The notes under the pieces: generated by a model
What the model was told of the DNA's origin: nothing
What the model saw: the letters and a program-made list of their open reading frames with translations, nothing else
Databases searched by the model: none
Shown: piece after piece, positions 55,925-64,000 of the stretch
Layout: each line of letters begins with the position of its first letter
Position numbering within the stretch: the first letter of the stretch is position 1
Made by a program: the position numbers and the translations under genes
Source: Lepiota brunneoincarnata
Lineage: Eukaryota; Basidiomycota; Agaricomycetes; Agaricales; Agaricaceae
Assembly (NCBI GenBank): GCA_023014365.1
Contig: JAEBUN010000009.1
Location: 682,001 to 746,000, forward strand
Direction: 5' to 3'
DNA length: 64,000 nucleotides

Positions 55925-58900
55925 TCAAGCAGGTGGTCCAAAGACCATGCTCCGCCGACGCCTGGCTCTTTCGAGAGGGGTCAAATCGTCGTCAAGTGTT
56001 ACCGCTGAAGATCATCAGTTCAGCTCCAGACGGAGGGTGGGTGCGGACTTACACGATGTTGACCCGTCTAGTGACACATCTGCGTCACCACCTCCCTCGT
56101 CTCCTTCGGTGTCATTAGCAGTTGATTCGAGCAAATCTCTTGATATGAGCTTAGGCAACATAGACCGACGACGCTGAAAAATGATCTAAGCGGGTTGTTA
56201 TTAAAACTGGAAGGGTGCATACCTTGTTCGTTCCGGCAATGTTAACTTCATTCAGGTCAATCAGATATGAGGATTCTTCAACATGCCGTCGTTGTTCGAC
56301 ACAATCCACGACCCAAGCAATGCCAACAACGGTTGGTTTAGGATCACGGAGTAACCTATTTTACATTAGTTACCTTTGATATATACGCGCTCAGCCACCA
56401 GCTCACCGATAGCGACTGATGGTGCTCATTAGTCCGTTCTTGAAAATAATATGTGTACACGTCTGTCCAACGCGAGCCAGAATCTATCGCATACCGTCAG
56501 CATTCAAATACTTGACATAGGCCGATACTCGAAGCGCAGACCTTCGCACCCAACCCCTCCAACATTTCCACAAACAACGATCCAGCTTCCTCCCCATCGT
56601 CTGTTCTCACATCCACGAATAACACGCAATCCTTCAGAGTCCCTAACGATTCCTGTACCTTCACAGCCACCGCCTCATCCTTGACCTTCTCCGAGTTTTT
56701 CTTCCCGGTAATCGAGCCTGCACTCGTTGATGGGCTCTTAGCACCGACATTAACAGCTGCCTTTGCTGCCTGCCTAGCGCTGAAACGCGTCCCAATGGAT
56801 GTGCCAATCTTGCCGGGAGACGTGCTTGATCTCGAGGACCCGGCTGTGTCGGTATTCGAAGGCGCAGGGTAACTGCTGCTGGCACTTCTTGCAATCTTGC
56901 GGGGTGTAGCGGGGGGCCCCATCGTTCCTTTTTCGCCACTGGAGTATGTCGGAGCTGCGCTAAGCGATTGAGAAAGCTGAGAGAGCGCCATCGAAGCTCT
57001 CCTCGATGAGTCTTTCTCGAATGTCTTCTCTTTCTCTTTTTCTTTGTCCTTCTCTACACCGTCGCTTGCCCCTAGCTCCTTCCCAATAGGGGCAATAAAC
57101 ACATCCCTCATACCATTGCTCCCACTGTGCTCGTCCTCCTTATCTGCTATAGCATCATATATAGTGATACTATCATCCCCGACCCCTGTGAGACCGCTTC
57201 CACCGCTACCTTTCACAGGACTTGCCTCGACTACCGGCAAACTTGTCTTCTTGCTCACCTTCTGCGCCATTCTCCTATTAACCATCGGGAACCCCGCACC
57301 TCTAGTGCCTATTCCGGTGCCAGGTACCCCTCTGCCTTTGGTCCCCGCGCCATTTAGGTTTGGATTCCGCTGATCAAAACCCTTCCCCAATCGCAGACTA
57401 GAAGATGATGACGAGCCGGGTTTTGGGAAAAACATTGTCATAGGCTTTTGGACAAGGGGCGCTTTACTGGTGGAAGGTCCTGCTTGGGATGATGCTAAAA
57501 ATGCGCCTGGGGCGCCGTGGGGGATCGTAAACGAACGTTTAAGGGAATTTCTCGTCCATCCAGGCTGGGTTTCGTCTGACCGTCGGCAGCTTCGGATGAC
57601 GACTGGGGCTGTGTTTCAAGCGTCGTCACGCCTTCATCATCCTCTTCACCAGTGATACGATTGAAACCCAAACTCGTATTGGGTCTCGATGGAGCGGGCA
57701 TCTTGAGTTTCTTAAGTGCATTCGAGAGCGTCGAGAGGGATGAACCAGTTGGCTTCACACCAATGTCATCGACAGCGAACATATCTAGGAGCATTTTACA
57801 ATAGCTTCGCATTCCAAGGAGGTTAATACTGACCTGATGTATGGCTGAACATTGAAACTGCTCTTGCGATTTTGGCGGGAGAAGGGGACGCCGCGGACAG
57901 ATCGGGCTTTGATGGCGTTTTTTCCAGCGAAATCTTAGCAGGACTTGACCCAGGGGTTCTGAGTCTTCGAGATGGTGTTCTATGCGGAGAGCTTATTTGC
58001 ATAGGGGAGCCTGGAGGTAACGCAGATTCCTCTGGTTCTGTGCCTGGAACATCTATGGCTGTTGCTGAAGACGATGAAACAGCTTTCCCATCTAACGCGG
58101 TATCGAACAGGGGTTTGCGGGGTACAATGTTGCGTGCGGCTCCTGATAGAGCGTTAAAAGGATTAGGAGAACAAGAACCATGAAGCTTACGACGTGTCGT
58201 GGGCAGCTTGACCATTGGGGGTGCAGGCGTTTTGAGTGTGCTCCTCGTGACGCGGGTAGAAGTCGGTATACTGCTTTGGTTCCGTTTCCTGGATGCAGAC
58301 TTCTCCTTCACGGGTGGCGCAGGCCGATCAGCTGCTGTGCCCTCCGTTAGCTGAGTTAGCTGAGGGCCCCCAATTGTTCGTGGTTCCGTAACAGCCAACA
58401 CCTCTGCCAGGTCTCTGAGATCATTGTCTGGTGGGCATTCGACAACGATGGGATCCTCCATTGTCTGTTCTGCCTGTTCCCCTGGGGACACCACAAGGGA
58501 TGGACCAGGTTCCTGATCAGAGACTACTCTGCTTGCGGGTTCTTGTCCAATTTTTGATGGGGGCGTTACTAAATGGACGAGTGAAATGGATTTTTCCATG
58601 TTTTCTGCGATTTGTTCGTCTTCGGGTAGCTTGTCTTTGCCGGCCTGAGAGAGCTCTGCGCTAGGGGCCCTCTCCTGGATTTGTGCAGTTGACCCTCCAG
58701 GCTTATCTCGGAGCTCGACCTCCGCGAGTGTGACCTGGAATTTCTCCTCAGGCCTCGATTCCTCCTGTTCTCGCTCCTCATCTTCGTCAAAGATGAACGG
58801 TACGAAACGAGATGGGGGAGCAGGTTTCGGCTTCTCCCTGTGACGCATCCTGTCCTTGACTGAGGCCTTTCTGGATTCAGGCGCTGCCTTGCTTGTGGGA

Positions 58901-60301
58901 GTGACTGTGGCGCCGGGTCTAAGGGAGCCAGTCGTTCCATTTCCTTTATTTTGTACCTTGCCGCCATCCTGCTTGACGGCGTTCTTCATCAAGAACTGAA
59001 GAGCATTAGCACCTGAATTTGAGCCTTTATGAGCCGGCACTTTGAGGGAGGATGTGTTCTTGTCGGTGGCGGGAACTGTTGCAGTTTTTGCAGGTTGCAA
59101 AGGCGGGACTAATGAGGGACGGGGTATTTGGCTCCGAGATGCTGCATTGATCACGTTCTTGGGTTTTCCGAAATCTGGCTGTGCTATAGGTTGTACAATT
59201 GGCCCCGACCTCTAGAAAAGTCGAATGGTGAGTATCGGAGGAACATTTGGAAGGGTTACATGCCTTTTCCAAACTGAAACCCCAGCTGTCCTTGGTGTTG
59301 TAGCGATCCTCTTCGTTAGGTACGGATGTTTTGATTGTGGGCGGAGTTTCGGGTAAAGGTGTTAACGGAGATAACGGGGTAGAGAAGGGACCATGATCAG
59401 GTAGAGGGGGAGCAGGGGGTTCGGCAGGAGCAAGGGTTGCAGGAGGTTCAGCTGGGGCAGAAAGATCTGCGAGACCTGTGGGTGCTGGCAACTCTGAGGG
59501 ATCTACCGAGACTTCGGGGACTATCACGGGAGAAGTATCATTGTCCTTGGTTGAAATCATCGCCGCGTCCATATCTGCGATTGGTAGTACAGGAGATCCC
59601 TCATCGACGTCCATAGAAGTTTTGATTTCATGAGTATTGCCTCCTAAGTTGATTGCGTCTTTGGGGGGATCGAGATGGACCTTGAGTCCGTGGTATTTGT
59701 TTGGTGGGCGAGAAGGAGAGTGGGTACGAATGGGAGATGGTGGCGGGTTTCTGAGATCGAGTTGAGGTAGAGAGGAAGATGAGGGGAACAAAGGAACAGA
59801 CTTCGCCCTTGCTTTACCTGGTATCCCGACTGGTGAATGGGTCGAAGGGGTGGGGGATGCATTAGACGTCGAGTTGGGCTTGTCATTTGATGACGCAGTT
59901 GCTGCACGGCTGCGGGTAGTCTTCCTGCTCGGAACTACATTTGGCTCCGAGTTGGTTCGGGAATGACCAGCTTTGGTCAAACGCGCCTTCACAGGGTTCT
60001 TGAGCCCTCCACCCTCCAGGTCCCACTTCATTCTCTTCAACTCTCGTCCATCTGACCCTCCAGAGCTATAGTCGTCCTTCAATGGAGATACAGAACGCTT
60101 GGATCTTTGGGATTCTGCATGTTTATGAGGTGATAACAGCAGCTCATCTTCACTATCGTCAATTATTTCCTCCGATTCCTGCTGCTTGCGAGTTTCCTCG
60201 CGTGCGTTTTTCATGGGAGAGCCTTCGGGCACCTTGAGTATGTCGTCCGATAGTGTGATCTGAGAGCGTGTTCGTCGTTCTGGGAATATTGTACTCGTCA
60301 T
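55925..60301 (-). CDS. BRCT-domain nuclear protein with long disordered N-terminus (MCPH1-like)
   Basis: Start 60301 (MTSTIFPERRTRSQITLSDD), then about 1000 disordered residues with Ser/Pro clusters and basic patches. Exon joins are at about 59263 and 59219 (RSGPIVQPIAQPDFGKPKNV), about 57840-57785 (MFAVDDIGVKPTGSSLSTLS) and about 57480. The C-terminal fold reads TLKDCVLFVDVRTDDGEEAG, SLFVEMLEGLGAKV, then ARVGQTCTHIIFKNG, LLRDPKPTVVGIAWVVDCVE and RRHVEESSYLIDLNEV, a BRCT domain with its Trp in the last helix. After further introns it ends RRRSMLPKLISRD... and ERARRRRSMVFGPPA (stop 55925-55927). The layout resembles microcephalin-type BRCT proteins of basidiomycetes, which are phosphopeptide readers in DNA-damage or chromosome biology. 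That role is inferred from the domain. Confidence 0.8.
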
Positions 60302-60492
60302 GATAAACTTGAGCACATAAATAAGGGGGTTCCACGGTTTTTTTTGCCAATCTGTGTTGAAGTAAGTAGGTGTGAGGGATTGTCTGTTTTGTCGCCCGAC
60401 GCGTCGATTGCACACACACCAGCTCGCGAAGACACGTGACCCAATTGGCTCGTCTTCCCACTCAACGCACACTTTGCTTGATCTCCCATCCT
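60302..60492. promoter_or_regulatory. Shared divergent promoter, BRCT gene and NADH kinase
   Basis: Start codons at 60301 (minus) and 60493 (plus) are 191 bp apart, so the two genes share one compact regulatory region. It contains CACGTG at 60433-60438, an E-box-like word. Confidence 0.5.
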
Positions 60493-62003
60493 ATGCAACC
60501 AAGCGCTTTACGCCGCCTCGCAGCACAGTGTCTGCTGTCGAGGGCAACAACAAGCAAAATCACCAAGCCCTATCACACACACTCACGACACCTCGCAACT
60601 ACCCCAAAGTCTACTTCATTACCTCCCCCTTCTGCGTTCGTCCATTAACACGCCTTAACTTTGCGACTGTTGACCTGACAGAGAGATAGGAGGCGCCCCT
60701 TTGACTCACCCAGATCTATACTCATTGTGAACAAACTCCGGACTCAACCTGTTATTCTCGCGATCGATGCATTCCTGGAGTGAGTCGTGCCAGATATCCC
60801 GCCGCGACCAGCTACTCACGCTCATTTTCAGACATGTGCACGCTACATACCCAGGTGTACGGGTATTCCATGAAGATAGGACCGATATCCCACATGGTGC
60901 AGAGGTTTGGAAGCCTGGTGGGTTAACCCATACCCTCTGTCGATCTCATGCAAACCCACGTTCCCCTATCACTGTTAGGTCCGAGCTCTGAGAAGATTGA
61001 CCTCGTTGTAACGCTGGGAGGCGATGGGACGATTCTCCATGCCTCTTCACTGTTCAGCGCTGGTGCTGTTCCTCCTGTGCTCAGCTTCTCTATGGGGACA
61101 TTGGGCTTTCTTCTGCCTTTTCGTATGGTTATTTCTCCAAGCTCAATCTGAAGTGGATAGCTCATTCTATTCATAGACATTGATGATTTTGCGAAGGCTC
61201 TAGGGAGCGTCTTCGAAGGGAAGGCGACCGTCCTCGATCGCATGCGCTTAGCATGCACTTTTTATAACAAGGATTTGGCAAAGAAAGGGAGTGATGGTGA
61301 CGGTACGCCGACCCTGATCCTCTTCCTCTCATTTGATGTGAATGCTGATCAGTCATCAGACTGGCAGGTTATGAACGAAATAGCACTGCATCGCGGTTCA
61401 AGTCCCCATCTCAACACCATTGATATTTTTGTCGACGGTCAGCACCTCACCGAAGCCGTGGTAGGTAAAGTCCCACTCCCGAACGATGACTTCCACCCAT
61501 CTCGTTGTAGTCAGACGGACTCATTGTCTCAACTCCGACCGGATCAACCGCCTACTCGTTATCCGCTGGCGGTCCCATCGTACATCCTTCACTAAGCGCA
61601 CTAGTTCTCACACCGATCTGCCCCCGGAGCCTGTCATTCCGTCCATTAGTATTCCCGTCTTCTTCTGTCATTACACTCCGAGTAAGCCTCCAACACCGAG
61701 CTTATAAAAATAAAAACTTACAATCAACAGATAGGAGATCGTAGTCGATCGCCTGCTGGAGTGTCAATGGATGGCAGAACTTCGCATATCCTTAATCCGG
61801 GTGAATATGTGAACGTGCAAGCGTCGCCTTATCCGGTTCCGTGCATCAACAGATCTTCTATCATGGATCTTGGTGAGGAGCAGCAACATCACCAGGGTGC
61901 TCCGCCCGGAAAGGACGATGACTGGGTCCGCGACATCAACAATCTACTCCAGTACAATGCCACATTCCGAAGCAAGGCTCTGCTGCGACATAGCCGAACA
62001 TAA
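60493..62003 (+). CDS. Mitochondrial NADH kinase (POS5-type)
   Basis: Phosphorylates NAD(H) to NADP(H) in mitochondria. The start at 60493 gives a basic, Ser/Thr-rich presequence ([20 protein letters not shown]) typical of mitochondrial import. After an intron the catalytic part reads [60 protein letters not shown] (the GGDGT nucleotide-binding motif), [56 protein letters not shown] and [20 protein letters not shown]. These are the complete NAD-kinase family landmarks. The C-terminus, [20 protein letters not shown] and [20 protein letters not shown], is typical of fungal Pos5 orthologues. About eight exons, all phases consistent. It supplies mitochondrial NADPH for oxidative defence and Arg/Fe-S biosynthesis. 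Confidence 0.9.
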
Positions 62004-62337
62004 AAGATATGCTCACAGTTGCAGCCGCGACACTCGCATCACTTTTGAAGACTACGCCTTCTGCCACGATGGCTGGACGAACGCAGCATCATGCGATCAA
62101 ATTAGGTTCATCAGGGAATGCCAGGTTGGAAGATTGGTTCTATGGTAAGGCGTTCGGTTCGACAAAGAAAGTGGGTATCTAGCGAGGGATTTAGTGCAAG
62201 AAAGTTCATTGCCTATGATACACTTTGTGTGGAATAAAATTAAGGGGTAGCAGGGCAGAAATCCTCCGCCCGTCCGCCAAGGTAAATGGAACATGTGTGC
62301 CCAAAATATGTGGAGCATGAGTCCCAAATGGAACAGT
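62004..62337. other. Convergent 3' intergenic region
   Basis: Between the NADH kinase (plus) and the next minus-strand gene; no gene recognised. Confidence 0.5.
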
Positions 62338-62977
62338 CTACTTTTTTCTAAAAAACCCCGAGAAACTACTTTTCGTCGATACCGTATTGGGCGACGGGCT
62401 TCTCGAGAATGACCGCGCGGGATTACTGAGGATCCCAGTAGGGCTCGGTGAGCGGGATTTGGACCCATGCCTGACCTTCTTGTCCTTGAAACCCAATGAC
62501 CGTCCAGGGACTTCAAGATAACTAGGAGGCGCATCATCCGACTTTTCATTCCTCCCTGCCGCCTCCGGATGATCCGTACTCCCCTGGTTCGAGGCAGGAC
62601 CGGCAATGGCATCCTCGCCACGGACACCAACAGTCAACACTGATTTGGATCCGAGTGTCTCTACAATCGTGACCCAAGCACTCTGCGAAACGCGCCAGTA
62701 GACGTATTTCCCGTTCGATGCCACCCGACAGGAGAGTGTTATGTCGTCTCTGTCTACTCTCCTTAGCCTAGGGAATTCTTGTATGGCGATATCAATGGCC
62801 TCCTATAGATTTTTCGTCGGTTCATTCTGCTCTCCCCTCTGTGATAGATCCCACAAACCTGATAGCTCTTCGCTGGAAGAACAATCACGCTATCCCCGCG
62901 ATAATTGTATACGATAGTCTTTGGTGTTGATGAGGCGGGAATAGGTTGGTTGAGGGCGGGTAAAGTTAGAGAGGACA
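62338..62977 (-). CDS. Small uncharacterised protein with Ser/Pro-rich tail
   Basis: Not recognised. Two exons joined by an intron of about 57 bp near 62863-62807. The start at 62977 gives MSSLTLPALNQPIPASSTPK. The likely folded region reads TIVYNYRGDSVIVLPAKSYQ, then EAIDIAIQEFPRLRRVDRDD, ITLSCRVASNGKYVYWRVSQ and SAWVTIVETLGSKSVLTVGV, an alternating strand-helix-strand pattern of about 95 residues that could be a ubiquitin-like or similar small alpha/beta fold. The rest is Ser/Pro-rich, with PGRSLGFKDKKVRHGSKSRS and a basic end SGFFRKK. A conserved basidiomycete small-protein family is plausible; no function is assigned. Frame intact. Confidence 0.65.
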
Positions 62978-63348
62978 TTAGAGCTTGGTGGTAGAACTTG
63001 CAAGTCTGGTCACGCAACTCATGGCTCCTTATAAGTCAGACCAGAGCTGTAGGCCTGCTGTGCCGAGTCAGGATGTGAAGCTCCCAAAGCGATGCCACTG
63101 CAAAACACCGCCCTTTTCCCGTTTCCGGTCGCGCCGCGTTTCTAAACGGGGCTAGGAACACCGCCGCAGCGGGTGTCCCCGTGCTGCGCCACTATTAATC
63201 AACTACACCATTGTACAACAAAGGTGTTCAAGATCTCTGACCCGCGCCTATCTGATTAAACTGCAGCCACCGTAATACAATAGCTCAACGAGGGCGGGAT
63301 CACTGTCACAAATAGCACTCCACACCTTCAACAATGATATACTTGACT
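62978..63348. other. Intergenic, no gene recognised
   Basis: About 370 bases between two minus-strand genes, presumably the promoter of the small protein gene and the 3' flank of the next. Confidence 0.5.
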
Positions 63349-64000
63349 TCACTCCTCTAATCCAGCCAACAACGAAAACCCACCCTGAATAGTAACCTTC
63401 TTCGTTTGCGGTGTCAGTGCTGTAGAGCTGTCTTTGTTCTTGCGCGTCTTCTTCTCCCTCTTTACATGCTCCTCTCTATATGTTCCCATAAGGCCATCCT
63501 GGCATGCCATCCATGCTTCCACTGGGACTTTGTCCCCGGGAGTCAAACTACCACAAAGATACGAATGGAATAGCCTTCCGGAAAACCGATGTACAACCGA
63601 GGGTGCGGATGAAGTCAACAGCAGGGCCTGTGATAAATGTTCCACCGTTTCCAATGCAGCCAGGAGTTGTGCGGAAAGCTGCACGTTGCGATCCAGAACT
63701 GGTGGGAATTCCCTGTTCAATGACTCGGAAGGGCATGGGGCAAGTGCCGCGAGGCAACAGCGTGCTTCGTGGGCCGTCCATTTCTCCATTTCTCTGCTTT
63801 TGGTGCTTGTCTCGAGTGCACGGCTATGTAGTGAGCGAGCAACCCAGCGTATTGCTAACACCGGCTGAAGCTGGTCGGCGGGGAGTTTCCGTACAGATGA
63901 CAGGTCGGATTCTAAGATCCTCAAAAAAACGGTGATGCGTTCTTCGAGTGGCTTCTGCACCAGAGAAATGACTTCGGTCTCTGTGTCTAAGTAGTAGATG
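63349..64000 (-). CDS. C-terminal part of an uncharacterised, possibly asteroid-like protein (5' end off window)
   Basis: An open frame enters from position 64000 and ends at 63349-63351; no ATG within the window need be its start. The sequence reads DTETEVISLVQKPLEERITV, LRKLPADQLQPVLAIRWVARS-like helices (KLPADQLQPVLAIRWVARSL), EKWTAHEARCCLAALAPCPS, RNVQLSAQLLAALETVEHLS and a basic tail with KREKKTRKNKDSS. It ends VTIQGGFSLLAGLEE. The blocks EKWTxxEARCxLA and a terminal GGFSLLAGLE recall the C-terminal part of fungal asteroid/XPG-like proteins. That is a weak match from memory of the family pattern, and the N-terminal nuclease-like domain, if any, is outside the window. Confidence 0.5.
   Translation of the reverse strand, partial: IYYLDTETEVISLVQKPLEERITVFLRILESDLSSVRKLPADQLQPVLAIRWVARSLHSRALETSTKSREMEKWTAHEARCCLAALAPCPSESLNREFPPVLDRNVQLSAQLLAALETVEHLSQALLLTSSAPSVVHRFSGRLFHSYLCGSLTPGDKVPVEAWMACQDGLMGTYREEHVKREKKTRKNKDSSTALTPQTKKVTIQGGFSLLAGLEE

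Overview
The window is nuclear DNA of a filamentous basidiomycete, most likely an agaricomycete. Genes are packed on both strands and cut by many 45-70 bp GT-AG introns, often with a CTAAC-like branch point. The gene set is fungal: complex I AGGG subunit, Cdc1/Ted1-type phosphodiesterase, UGP1, RPS8, LSM2, WDR83, a velvet regulator, RPS5, a DUF7729 GPI protein, DUF4045-gelsolin, GH17, BUD13, a BRCT protein and a mitochondrial NADH kinase. DUF6533-type membrane proteins are expanded in Agaricomycetes. Placement in Cantharellales (Rhizoctonia-like) is only a guess.

Layout. 1-9 kb: a nuclear Ubl/zinc-knuckle protein (minus, runs off the left edge), the NDUFB2-like subunit, the Cdc1/Ted1 phosphodiesterase and a broken arrestin-like gene. 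10-20.5 kb: UGP1, then RPS8 flanked by two divergent DUF6533 membrane-protein genes, a gene-poor stretch, and LSM2. 20.5-27.3 kb: WDR83 and an F-box/WD gene head to head, a velvet gene, and a small three-exon gene that reads as a Ten1-like telomere (CST) subunit. 28-37 kb: two low-complexity proteins of unknown function around 5.7 kb of almost gene-free DNA. 40.8-50 kb: RPS5, a conserved fungal protein, the DUF7729 secreted protein and a large DUF4045-gelsolin gene. 50.5-64 kb: GH17, a coiled-coil protein, BUD13, the BRCT gene divergent from the NADH kinase, a small unknown gene, and the 3' part of a possible asteroid-like gene running off the right edge.

The genes do not form one pathway. 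Recurrent themes are housekeeping (ribosome, splicing, nucleotide sugar, NADPH), wall and membrane biology (UGP1, GH17, Cdc1/Ted1, GPI protein) and nuclear or chromosome proteins (Ten1-like, BRCT, velvet). The most notable observations are the Ten1-like gene, a 58 bp near-perfect palindrome ending 12 bp before the start codon of a DUF6533 gene that carries a nonsense codon, a start codon isolated in its own exon in LSM2, and repeated frame breaks that each look like one extra C in a run of Cs.
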